Positions 44,303 through 52,149 of a DNA stretch of 64,000 bases are shown piece by piece. A model generated the notes under the pieces. The model was not told the DNA's origin, ran no database searches, and was given only the letters and a program-made list of their open reading frames with translations. Made by a program: the position numbers and the translations under genes. Location of the stretch: contig JAEWBN010000022.1 of the NCBI GenBank assembly GCA_023391095.1, positions 248,001-312,000 of the forward strand. Reading direction: 5' to 3'. The first letter of the stretch is position 1; each line of letters begins with the position of its first letter. Source of the DNA: Pseudomonadota bacterium (GTDB lineage: Bacteria > Pseudomonadota > Alphaproteobacteria > Rhizobiales > Devosiaceae).

Positions 44303-46717
44303 ATGAGCACTATCGAGCCAGACTACATTCCCCCAACTGCTCGACTGTTCTGGATGGCGCACCATTTCCGGATCGCGTCCACGCATACCGACCGGTATGA
44401 GCTTGAGTGCCTCGATGGTTATGAGAACCCCCGCACCTTGCCAAAGGCCAAGGTCGTCGGCCTCAAGCAATCTGGCGATCTGATCATCGAGCCGTTCTAT
44501 TTTGACTGGGACGGAAAGCCGGCCAAGGCGAATTCGCCTATCCATATGCTGGCCTCCAAGCCGCCGGCGGAAGTCCGGCAAACCATGCTGGCCTATACCA
44601 AGGCGAAGTTGCTCGACCGCGCATACAAGGCGGGCAAGGTCACGCTCTATGAAACCCAGCCTAAGCCCTGCTCCGATCGTCGTCGCCGCCATAGTGGAAA
44701 GGTGACCATCGACGTTTGGCTGAAGGAGAATGAGGCGATTATCCAAGCCGCCTGCTATCCATTCTACCTTCTTGATCCGGATGCGCCAAAGCCCAACGCA
44801 AAGCCACGCGTGGGTCAGCAGGGCCTGCCCGCGATCGGTTCGGCATCGAAGATCAAGAAGGATCGGGCAAAGCTCGCCACCAGGAATTTCAAGATCACTG
44901 ACCTTAGCCCGAACATCGACGCCATGCGGCGCGGTGGGCGCAAGATTGCGCCAGACATGGCTGCGTTCGTCAAGGTTCAGATTCGACAGGTAATGTTGCG
45001 CCCCGAACGGATGAACCTCTCCCAATTTCGTCGTCATGTCGGCGCGGAGCTCAGGGACATCCCGTCCATGAAGAAGCGCACACCGCCGAGCAGAGGGGCG
45101 ATCGAAAACCTCATTGAAAACCTCGATAGTGCGCGGGTCATCGCGGCTTGGTTCGGGATCAAGAAGGCCACGGAAGGCAGTACCATTGTCACTGAGGGCA
45201 TGGAGTATTCCTACCCTGGCGAACTGGTTTTGATGGACTGCTGGAAGATTGACCTGGTTGCCCGCCTGACCGAGCAGGGCGGCTGGATCTTCGTCAGCGA
45301 TCCTGACCTGAAGGAGTGGGGTGTTCGTCGCCGTCTTTGGGTCGCTTGGGTCATTGACGCTTGCTCCCGGGCGATCCTTGGGTTGGCCCTGGGGCTGTCG
45401 GAATCGTCCGAGCTGACCACCCGAGCACTCCGTATGGCGGCTTCCAATAAGGAGTTGCAATGTCTCGACGCCGATTGCGAAGCCACTCCCATTCCGCCGA
45501 TCGGCTTCGATGGCCTTCTCACTGATATCGGCGACGCATTCACGCACCCCTATTTCATGGTGCCGGCACTGTCTCTGATTCCTAATGCCGACGTCGGCCC
45601 AGGAGACAACGCACATCTGCGTGGCTTGCTCGAGCGCTTTAATGGGACCGTCAAGCAATACCTGTTGTCGTACTTCACCGGAACGACGTTCGGCAATGTT
45701 GTTGCCAAGGGCGACTACAACGCCATGGAGCGTGCATCGGCAGATGTTGAGACGCTGGGACGTGCTCTCTGGCTCCAGGTCAATGACGTCTACAACCTCA
45801 GTGCTCACCGCGGGAACGACGGGCAGCCGCCGATCAATCGATTTGAGGACCGCTTCCTGAGCAACGGGGTGGCTGACCCATATTCCGAAGAGAGGATTCG
45901 CGTCGCGTTCGGTCGCGAGTTCATGCTGCCTGTCACTCGGCAAGGTGTCTGTTTTGCCAGCAATTACTATGTCTCTGGCAGGCTGCAGTCCTATCTCCGG
46001 GACAATGGCAAGCAGAAGAATGGGCGACCCCGTAAGGTGCGGGCGAAGATCGACCTGTCCAACCTTGGCCGTATCAGCGTCTACTTCGAAGGTGATTGGC
46101 ACACTTTGGCCGGCCCCCGCCGGATGGAAAATATCGGATTCACCGACTGGCAACTGACCCGTCAGAGGCTGCGCAAGCTCTATGGCGAACAGGCCGAGGC
46201 AAATGCCGACATCGTCGCCAGCGCGCTTCGCAAGCTCGAGCGGATGGGCACCGCCGCCCGTCTCAAGTCTCAGATCAGGGACATGAGCTACGACAGCGAA
46301 GAGGTGGTCAAGGCGGTCAATCGGATCAGGTTGCGGATCAAGGAAGATGAGACGCCGACCGAAGTTGGGCGGTACCTCGCTTTCGATTCCCAGACCGATG
46401 AAGCGGCTTTTCCAGCCCTCGGCACCGATTTGGACGCCGAAGCAGAGATCGAGGCGGCCGAGGATCCCTATGCGGATATCCCGGCAGAAGATCGCGCAGA
46501 GACCGACTTCGGCCTCGACAATGCTGACATCGATCAGGACGGAGACCTGATCGAGCAGGAAATTCCGGGTGGAGACGACCCTGAGCCACCCGACGATCAG
46601 ACGGAATCACAGCCCGGAGAGTCTTCGAAGCCGGCACCAAAGAAGAAGTCACAGCCTACGCCTGCAGCGAAGCAATTTGCCTTCCTGCCGCAGCCAACCA
46701 GAAAGAAGACGTCATGA
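44303..46717 (+). CDS. tnsB: TnsB-like DDE transposase
   Basis: 804 residues. A retroviral-integrase-type catalytic core shows Asp in GELVLMDCWKIDLV (about 311), Asp in LLTDIGDAF (about 406) and Glu in RGLLERFNGTVKQYL (about 443). N-terminal helical DNA-binding domains precede it; the C-terminal 140 residues are acidic and end in a Pro/Lys tail that would contact TnsC (family knowledge). It joins the 3' ends to target DNA and binds repeats in the element ends. Its stop overlaps the tnsC start as ATGA. Confidence 0.92.
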   Translation: MSTIEPDYIPPTARLFWMAHHFRIASTHTDRYELECLDGYENPRTLPKAKVVGLKQSGDLIIEPFYFDWDGKPAKANSPIHMLASKPPAEVRQTMLAYTKAKLLDRAYKAGKVTLYETQPKPCSDRRRRHSGKVTIDVWLKENEAIIQAACYPFYLLDPDAPKPNAKPRVGQQGLPAIGSASKIKKDRAKLATRNFKITDLSPNIDAMRRGGRKIAPDMAAFVKVQIRQVMLRPERMNLSQFRRHVGAELRDIPSMKKRTPPSRGAIENLIENLDSARVIAAWFGIKKATEGSTIVTEGMEYSYPGELVLMDCWKIDLVARLTEQGGWIFVSDPDLKEWGVRRRLWVAWVIDACSRAILGLALGLSESSELTTRALRMAASNKELQCLDADCEATPIPPIGFDGLLTDIGDAFTHPYFMVPALSLIPNADVGPGDNAHLRGLLERFNGTVKQYLLSYFTGTTFGNVVAKGDYNAMERASADVETLGRALWLQVNDVYNLSAHRGNDGQPPINRFEDRFLSNGVADPYSEERIRVAFGREFMLPVTRQGVCFASNYYVSGRLQSYLRDNGKQKNGRPRKVRAKIDLSNLGRISVYFEGDWHTLAGPRRMENIGFTDWQLTRQRLRKLYGEQAEANADIVASALRKLERMGTAARLKSQIRDMSYDSEEVVKAVNRIRLRIKEDETPTEVGRYLAFDSQTDEAAFPALGTDLDAEAEIEAAEDPYADIPAEDRAETDFGLDNADIDQDGDLIEQEIPGGDDPEPPDDQTESQPGESSKPAPKKKSQPTPAAKQFAFLPQPTRKKTS

Positions 46718-47787
46718 CGACCGACCCTAAGACTGACCCCACCGAACTGCTCAAGAAGCCGGAATACGAGAACACCCGGACCTTGCTCAGGGGCGAAATC
46801 GTGCCCACACGCCAGCTCAACGCAATCGTGTCCCAGATGGCTCGCACCCAGCAGCAGATCGCCGCTCGCTTCAACGAGGGCGCCTTCTGGAGTGGTGACA
46901 ATAGCTTGCCAATCGATGGCCTGCTGTTTGTCGGCGAGTCTGGATCGGGCAAGAGCTTTGGTCTCAAGTATGCCACTCAAATCCTGCCGGACATCGAACT
47001 CCTCGACGGAACAACCAAGTCCAGCCATGCCCTGTTTGTGGACACCCCCACGCAGGGAACGGTGTCCATGCTCGCGAAGGAAATCCTCCGGTGCGCCGAT
47101 GGCGTCGAGATGCGCGAACCCAAGGATCAGGACGCCCCAGGCAAGGTCATGGCGGCCTTCCGCCGGCACGGCTACACGTTGGTCGCGATCGATGAGATTT
47201 CCCGTATCATCAATCCGCAACGGCATGCTGCACGCTCCCTGACCGTCCAGTCTCACCTTGTCTGGACCATGGCCATCGAGTCTCTGAATCTCAGCACTTC
47301 GCCTATCCCTATCGTGATGAGCGGCCTTCCGCACGTTCTCGACAGCTTCATGATCGTCGACAAGAAGGAAGAGGCGAAGAAGGTCCGTCGTGAAGCTCAG
47401 CGCCGGATGAAGATTGTTCGGCTCCCGGACCTTGATCCGGGTGCGGATCGCGACATGCTTGAAGGCGCCATTCTCAAGTATTGCGAGGTGGCCGGCGTCG
47501 AAAGCATGCTCAAGGAGGAAGATCATATCATCCCGCGGCTTGTCCACGCCTCGTTCAACCAGGCGGGGTCGGCCCTCGAGTGGATTCAGAAGGCGGTGGC
47601 GCTGGCCAAGGTGCGGCCCCGTGGCAAGCTCAACCGCGGCGATTTCGTTTGTGTCTATGGCGACATGACGTCGGCGGCACGTGCAGCCAACCCATTCCAG
47701 GTAAGTGGTTGGGATCGTATCGACATCGGCAAGATTGCTCCTCGCACTTTTTCCGAAGCCACGGCGAAGGTGGAGGTGGCGCGATGA
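46714..47787 (+). CDS. tnsC: TnsC-like AAA+ transposition regulator
   Basis: 357 residues. Walker A is FVGESGSGKSFGLKYA (about 70-85); Walker B is TLVAIDEISRI (about 156-166). It belongs to the TnsC/TniB group that forms ATP-bound filaments on target DNA and links TniQ to TnsB. Coupled on both sides by ATGA overlaps, so stoichiometric expression with tnsB and tniQ is likely. Confidence 0.92.
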   Translation: MTTDPKTDPTELLKKPEYENTRTLLRGEIVPTRQLNAIVSQMARTQQQIAARFNEGAFWSGDNSLPIDGLLFVGESGSGKSFGLKYATQILPDIELLDGTTKSSHALFVDTPTQGTVSMLAKEILRCADGVEMREPKDQDAPGKVMAAFRRHGYTLVAIDEISRIINPQRHAARSLTVQSHLVWTMAIESLNLSTSPIPIVMSGLPHVLDSFMIVDKKEEAKKVRREAQRRMKIVRLPDLDPGADRDMLEGAILKYCEVAGVESMLKEEDHIIPRLVHASFNQAGSALEWIQKAVALAKVRPRGKLNRGDFVCVYGDMTSAARAANPFQVSGWDRIDIGKIAPRTFSEATAKVEVAR

Positions 47788-49637
47788 ACCAGGTCAGCGT
47801 CCCCGGCCGGTTCACCAAGTGTCCGGCCCAAATGCCCCGTGAAACCGCCCAGAGCTATCTTGGACGGTTGACCACCTTCTTCGGTGCACGCAACCCGAAG
47901 GAATTTTGCGGCGACTTCGGCCTCAACTTGCGTGGGATCATGCACGGCGACGATGATGCGTTAGGCCAGCTTGCTGACATTACCGGAGCTAGCGCCGAAG
48001 AACTTGTTCGCTGGTCCCCCAAGCGCATCAACGAGAAGTATATGTCGTTGAATGGAGAAATCCTGCACACCCGGGACAATCCGCGTTACGAGATCAGACT
48101 CTGTCCCGTTTGCGCCCAGCAAGATATTGCCGGGAACCCAACGCAGCCATGGGATCAAACAGTATATGGGCGGGCCGAATGGACGCTTGCCGTGGTTGAC
48201 TGCTGCCTTGAGCACCAGGTTCGCCTCATCTCGCGTCGCGGGCCGCAACTCGATGCCGTCCGGATCGACGCAGGCTATGAGGCGACAATGCTTCTTGAGG
48301 AATTGCACGCCCTCGAACTGGAGCAGTCTGCGCCAGACGATTTCCAGCTCTACATTCTCTCGCGCATCGGTATTATCCAGGCGCGGCCTTCGCCGCTCCT
48401 GGATAACGTGCCACTGGTGGCGGTGACGCAGCTCTGCCATGCGGCTGGTCTCGACATCCTTGCCGGCAAGGGCAACGGTGCCGGCCTGAGCGATGTGGAG
48501 CGCCGTAAGGCAGGCTTCGCCATGCTCGGCCACGGCACTGCAGTGCTCGAGGGCAAGATCACCGCCATGCGCCAAGGATCCAAGCTTCGTGTTGGCGCGG
48601 TCACCCTTCTGCGTCGGCTGATGGAATATCTCCATCAGGGACGATATACCGATCCAGCCTTCGCGCCCTTCCTCGATGAATTCGTCCCGGTACTCTTCCG
48701 CACCCTTCCCTATGCCGAAGGCCAGACGATCCTTGGCCGCCGGTGCCAGAAGCGGTCGTTGCACGACTTCACTTCTGCCCAAGCCGCCTACGGCGTTCCG
48801 GCACACCAATTAGCGGCATTCCTCGACGGCACGCCGAACTTGGCAGTCCAGCCCTTCGGCCGGCATGAAGACGCTCTGATCGACGTCGAAGTCGCCAACG
48901 CACTGTTCATCGGTCACACGCCCTTCCTGAAAATGTCAGAGGTCGCCAGGAAGCTCGGGCGAGCCGACCAGCTTGCAAGGAAAGATCTCGCTGCGCTTCA
49001 CGCATCCGGCCTGCTGCGAGAGGCACGCGGGGCCGCTGTGTCACCACGGAACGCATTCTACTCGGAACCCGAGATCGACAGCCTCATCCAACGCCTGGTG
49101 GGCGACGCCGAAGAGCTCGACACCGAGGATCCGACGATGATCTCGATCTATGATCTGGCCTTCAAGTTCGGCATGACCAACCAGAACTTCTGGGATCTGG
49201 TGGCAGACGGGCGGCTGGTGAGAATGCGACGGGTCAGGGGCGCCGGCTTCATCGACGGCCTTCGCGTGGACCTGGGCGAGGTAATGCAGGTCCTCTGCGG
49301 CCTCAAAAGGGCGTTCACCAGGCCCGAGGTCTGCAAGCTACTGGAAGTCGATTCCAACATCGTCCGCATCCTCGAAGCCAACGCAGTGCTGAGGTCAGTG
49401 CCGGTCGATCCGAGGTATTCCAACAAGCTCGGGCACATGTTCGATGCGGACGAAGTGCAGGCTTTCCGAAAGCAGTACATGACCCTGCCAGAGGTTCGCC
49501 AATTCTTCCCCGAGCGCCCGTCCTTTCAGCGATTGGAGAAGATGGGGCTGTCGCCGGACATCCACCTCAAGCCCATCAGCAAGGCACCTGGATATGCAAT
49601 CTTCTTTAGTCGAGCCGACGTGTTAAGTATCCGCTGA
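47784..49637 (+). CDS. TniQ/TnsD-like target-selection protein
   Basis: 617 residues. The N-terminal TniQ domain has PRETAQSYLGRLTTFFG and the zinc-binding LCPVCAQQ (about 107) with CCLEHQ (about 139). The C-terminal 300 residues hold several helix-turn-helix-like segments (KMSEVARKLGRADQLARKDL, TRPEVCKLLEVDSNIV, MTLPEVRQFFPER), as in long TnsD-type proteins that read a fixed attachment site. The inferred target is the 3' end of the M20 amidohydrolase gene. I chose the ATG in the ATGA overlap with tnsC; an open frame reaches upstream but shadows tnsC. Confidence 0.88.
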   Translation: MNQVSVPGRFTKCPAQMPRETAQSYLGRLTTFFGARNPKEFCGDFGLNLRGIMHGDDDALGQLADITGASAEELVRWSPKRINEKYMSLNGEILHTRDNPRYEIRLCPVCAQQDIAGNPTQPWDQTVYGRAEWTLAVVDCCLEHQVRLISRRGPQLDAVRIDAGYEATMLLEELHALELEQSAPDDFQLYILSRIGIIQARPSPLLDNVPLVAVTQLCHAAGLDILAGKGNGAGLSDVERRKAGFAMLGHGTAVLEGKITAMRQGSKLRVGAVTLLRRLMEYLHQGRYTDPAFAPFLDEFVPVLFRTLPYAEGQTILGRRCQKRSLHDFTSAQAAYGVPAHQLAAFLDGTPNLAVQPFGRHEDALIDVEVANALFIGHTPFLKMSEVARKLGRADQLARKDLAALHASGLLREARGAAVSPRNAFYSEPEIDSLIQRLVGDAEELDTEDPTMISIYDLAFKFGMTNQNFWDLVADGRLVRMRRVRGAGFIDGLRVDLGEVMQVLCGLKRAFTRPEVCKLLEVDSNIVRILEANAVLRSVPVDPRYSNKLGHMFDADEVQAFRKQYMTLPEVRQFFPERPSFQRLEKMGLSPDIHLKPISKAPGYAIFFSRADVLSIR

Positions 49638-49665
49638 CCCTCGACATCCCAATCAATACACCCTG

Positions 49666-49699
49666 AAGGGCGTGGCACTCCTGGTGCTGCGCCCTTTTT
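49666..49699 (+). terminator. Intrinsic terminator after the tns operon
   Basis: AAGGGCG at 49666-49672 pairs with CGCCCTT ending at about 49696; GGCAC/GTGC extends the stem inside, and a run of T follows (CCCTTTTTG). It should stop tns transcription before the right end and the host genes beyond. Confidence 0.8.
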
Positions 49700-49735
49700 G
49701 TTTGCGATAGTCTACGGAGTGCTTAGGGAGCGAAA

Positions 49736-49816
49736 GATGGGCAATTGGATTAACACAAGCCACTGTTTTTGCTAGTGAATTTCCATTAGTTGGGGAAAAG
49801 GATTCACGCGCCTACA
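49736..49816. repeat. Transposon right end with two TnsB-like sites
   Basis: Read inward, the end begins TGTAGGCGCGTGAATCCTTT, matching the left end. The site GTGAATCCTTTTCCCCAAC occupies 49789-49807, and a second copy GTTAATCCAATTGCCCATC lies at 49736-49754, 53 bp further in and in the same orientation (about 13 of 19 bases agree). Arrayed sites are as expected for TnsB binding. Confidence 0.85.
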
Positions 49817-49821
49817 CCCTC
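49817..49821. repeat. Target site duplication, right copy
   Basis: CCCTC directly after CCTACA, identical to 14186-14190. The next bases GCCTGA are the displaced last codon and stop of the amidohydrolase gene. Confidence 0.93.
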
Positions 49822-49836
49822 GCCTGATCCATCTGC

Positions 49837-49873
49837 GTGCAACAGGTTGATCATCACGATCAATCTGTTGCAC
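49837..49873. terminator. Long hairpin downstream of the original amidohydrolase stop
   Basis: 16-bp arms GTGCAACAGGTTGATC and GATCAATCTGTTGCAC (one mismatch, a possible G-U pair in RNA) around the loop ATCAC. It starts 9 bp after the displaced stop codon, so before the insertion it would have ended the amidohydrolase message. There is no T-run; an operator for the membrane protein gene 33 bp downstream is the alternative. Confidence 0.5.
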
Positions 49874-49905
49874 GGCGGGACTTTAGGGTAAGGCAGGTCC
49901 TGCCC

Positions 49906-50970
49906 ATGTCCGTTCTTTCCCGCACATCGCTGCTCCCTACCCTTCTGGCTGTCGTCCTCTCGGCAGCGGGCGGCGGCGTGGCGCATCTGCTCGGCCTTCC
50001 GGCCGCCTGGCTCATGGGCGGGGCGCTGGCCGTGTCGGTGGCAGCGATCGCCGGCGTGCCGCTCGCCATGCCGGACTGGCTGCGCAACATCGTCTTCGTG
50101 CTGATCGGCATGTCCATGGGGGCAAGCGTGCATCCCGACAGCCTGACGCTGTTGGGGCAGTGGCCCATCAGCCTTGCGGCGCTGGCGATTGAACTGGTGA
50201 TCATCGTCGCCGCGACGGGCTGGATGCTGACGAAACTCTTCCGTCTCGACGCGGGGACCGCCTATCTCAGTTCCTTTCCCGGGCACCTGTCCCTCGTCAT
50301 GGGCATTGCGGCAAGCGGGGTCGGCAATCCCCGGCAGATCGTGGTGATCCAGGTGATCCGCATCATGATGCTGACCATTGCGGTGCCTGTTGGCGCCATC
50401 TTCCTGCCGATCGCCCATTTCGAGGCATCCCAGACCAGCCAGTTCCTGCCGCCGCTGCATCTGGCGCTGCTGGCGGCCGGCTGCGCAGCGGCCGGTCTTG
50501 CGGGCGATGCGCTGCGCATTCCCGCCGGCATGGTGCTGGGCGCCATGGCGGCAGCGACCGGGGCCAAGCTGGGCGGGCTTTATGTGGGCGCCCTGCCCCC
50601 CATGCTGGTCACCGCAACCTTTATCCTGACCGGCGCGCTGATCGGCACGCGGTTTCTGGGGCTGACGCGGGGAGAATTGCGCTCCGCCGCGACGGGGGGC
50701 CTGATCGCCACGGCGATGACCGTGGCCATCGTGACGGTGGTGGCGCTGGTCGTCACAGCGCTTGTGGGGATGCCCTTCGGTCAGGTGTGGCTGGCGCTGT
50801 CGCCGGGCGCGCTCGAGGGCATGGGGGCCCTGGGCATTGCCTTGGGTTATGACACCGCCTTTATCGCCGCGCACCACGTCATCCGGCTCTTGATGCTGAG
50901 CTTTGCCATTCCCGCCGTGGCGTTTATCATCCGGCGGATGGAGAGGCGGGCGCAGGAAAGCCGCAATTAG
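49906..50970 (+). CDS. AbrB family membrane protein (putative ammonia monooxygenase regulator type)
   Basis: 354 residues with about nine to ten TM helices arranged in two repeated halves (GGGVAHLLGLPAAWLMGGALAV; GDALRIPAGMVLGAMAAATGA), the pattern of the AbrB/YP membrane family. Automatic names such as ammonia monooxygenase are historical; the activity is unknown. The start is the ATG after AGGCAGG; the earlier GTG would begin in the hairpin. In the ancestral chromosome it directly followed the amidohydrolase gene. Confidence 0.82.
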   Translation: MSVLSRTSLLPTLLAVVLSAAGGGVAHLLGLPAAWLMGGALAVSVAAIAGVPLAMPDWLRNIVFVLIGMSMGASVHPDSLTLLGQWPISLAALAIELVIIVAATGWMLTKLFRLDAGTAYLSSFPGHLSLVMGIAASGVGNPRQIVVIQVIRIMMLTIAVPVGAIFLPIAHFEASQTSQFLPPLHLALLAAGCAAAGLAGDALRIPAGMVLGAMAAATGAKLGGLYVGALPPMLVTATFILTGALIGTRFLGLTRGELRSAATGGLIATAMTVAIVTVVALVVTALVGMPFGQVWLALSPGALEGMGALGIALGYDTAFIAAHHVIRLLMLSFAIPAVAFIIRRMERRAQESRN

Positions 50971-51002
50971 GCTTCATCCCGCATGACAGAGGAGTCCTGC
51001 CC

Positions 51003-51308
51003 ATGATGATCCGCACCCTTGCCGTCCTGTCGCTCGCCCTGTCCCTGACCCTGCCCGCTGCGGCGGCCTCCACGGCCAGTTGCCATGTGCGCGAACCGGG
51101 CGCCCATTGGTCCTTCGGCTTCAGCATTGGTGGCGAATTGACCCAGGACGAGCGCGACCGCTTCAACCTGATGGAACTGCGGCAGCGCGGAGTGGACGCC
51201 ACCCGCGCCGAAATGTGGGGCGGCTGCATCCGCGCCTTTGTGCGCAAACCCGGTGGCGGGGAAGAGATGCAGCTGTTTCACCCCGATACATTCGCACCGG
51301 TCTACTAG
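51003..51308 (+). CDS. Small secreted hypothetical protein
   Basis: 101 residues with a signal peptide (MMIRTLAVLSLALSLTLPAAAA) and a short mature domain with two Cys (TASCHVRE, MWGGCIRAF) that could form a disulfide. GAGGAG lies upstream. It probably resides in the periplasm. No family is recognised. It follows the AbrB-type gene by 32 bp and may be cotranscribed. Confidence 0.7.
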   Translation: MMIRTLAVLSLALSLTLPAAAASTASCHVREPGAHWSFGFSIGGELTQDERDRFNLMELRQRGVDATRAEMWGGCIRAFVRKPGGGEEMQLFHPDTFAPVY

Positions 51309-51341
51309 GTTTTCCGGCGACGCGGCCCGCAATCGGCCTGC

Positions 51342-52145
51342 CTAAACCGACCTTACGGCTACACTCTGAACCAGTTCGCCCACCGGGACGGTGCGCAGTG
51401 GGAGAGCGGTTTGGGCGTCGAGGCCTATGGCCAAACGGACATGACGGTCGGTGGGGCAGATCTGGAGGCGCGGATCAAAGCCGATCCAGCCCAGCCCCTC
51501 GTCATAAGCCTCAGCCCAGGCGTGCAGGCCACCCTCATGATCGTGGGCCGGCGCGAGATAGCCGGTGACGTATCGGGCGGGAATGTCGAGCGAGCGGGCC
51601 GCGCCGATGAACCCGTGGGCGTAGTCTGCCGCCGGGGGGAGCGCGGTTGCGTTATCGCCCTGCCGCTGGACCTGCCCGCCATGAACGGCCATCTGCGCCT
51701 GACCATCGGGCGTGTCGGCAAGACCCAGTGCTTCGCCCACGCGGGCCATCAGCTCATGGAGGATTTCGAGCCGCGTCAGGGTGGCGCCGCGATAGGGCTC
51801 GGCGAGGCCTTCGGGAGCCTTTGCCAGCTCGGTGCGCCGCCGATAGAGCGCGGGAACCGGCTCGTGGCCGGGACGGCCGAGGACGCCGCTCGTGTCGCGC
51901 GTCAGTACGGTGCCACGGGCGAGGATGCTGACCGGGCCTTCTGCAGGACCCTGGTTGACCAGATGCACGCTGTTGCCGAAGGCATCGGTGAACCGCCCTG
52001 CCGTTTCGATGCCATCGGCCTCGATCTGCCAGGTGTCGACACTCTGGGTAGGGCCTGATCCGGGCGTCAGCAACAGATGCAGCACCGTCTGGCCACCGGT
52101 GGGCGGCAGGGTCAGCGTCAGGCGGTGTTCGACCTCGATGCGCAT
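51342..52145 (-). CDS. Transglutaminase-like protein lacking the catalytic Cys
   Basis: 267 residues. The bacterial transglutaminase-like pattern is clear: an N-terminal beta domain (VEHRLTLTLPPTGGQTVLHLLLTP), then DYAHGFIGAARSLDIPARYVTGYL, LHAWAEAYDEGLGWIGFDP. In active members the first motif reads GVCQDxAH; here it is PPAADYAH, so the nucleophilic Cys is Ala while His and Asp remain. It is probably inactive as a protease or transglutaminase. It ends a leftward cluster with the alpha-E and cp-ATP-grasp genes, a standard trio. Confidence 0.82.
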   Translation of the reverse strand: MRIEVEHRLTLTLPPTGGQTVLHLLLTPGSGPTQSVDTWQIEADGIETAGRFTDAFGNSVHLVNQGPAEGPVSILARGTVLTRDTSGVLGRPGHEPVPALYRRRTELAKAPEGLAEPYRGATLTRLEILHELMARVGEALGLADTPDGQAQMAVHGGQVQRQGDNATALPPAADYAHGFIGAARSLDIPARYVTGYLAPAHDHEGGLHAWAEAYDEGLGWIGFDPRLQICPTDRHVRLAIGLDAQTALPLRTVPVGELVQSVAVRSV

Positions 52146-52149
52146 GGGC

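Larger units (their letters stand above)
14191..49816. mobile_element. Tn7-like transposon carrying a defence island (35.6 kb)
   Basis: Bounded by inverted repeats beginning TGTAGG at both ends (22 of the first 26 positions match) and a 5-bp target duplication. It encodes TnsA, TnsB, TnsC and TniQ in one operon at the right end, transcribed towards that end. The cargo is nearly all defence-like plus a tyrosine recombinase; by eye its base composition is more AT-rich than the flanks. No Cas genes or CRISPR repeats were seen, so this is not a CRISPR-associated transposon. All transposition genes are intact, so it may be active. Confidence 0.95.

Noticed and set aside
14191..49816. CRISPR-associated transposon
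   Set aside because: No repeat-spacer array, Cas12k or Cascade genes were seen; the only target selector is TniQ.
14191..49816. Integrative conjugative element or prophage, suggested by the tyrosine recombinase
   Set aside because: No conjugation, capsid or tail genes; the ends and 5-bp duplication fit Tn7-like transposition and the recombinase is internal.
49804..50877. 357-codon leftward open frame
   Set aside because: Antisense to the AbrB-type gene; His/Gln/Arg-rich translation typical of a shadow.
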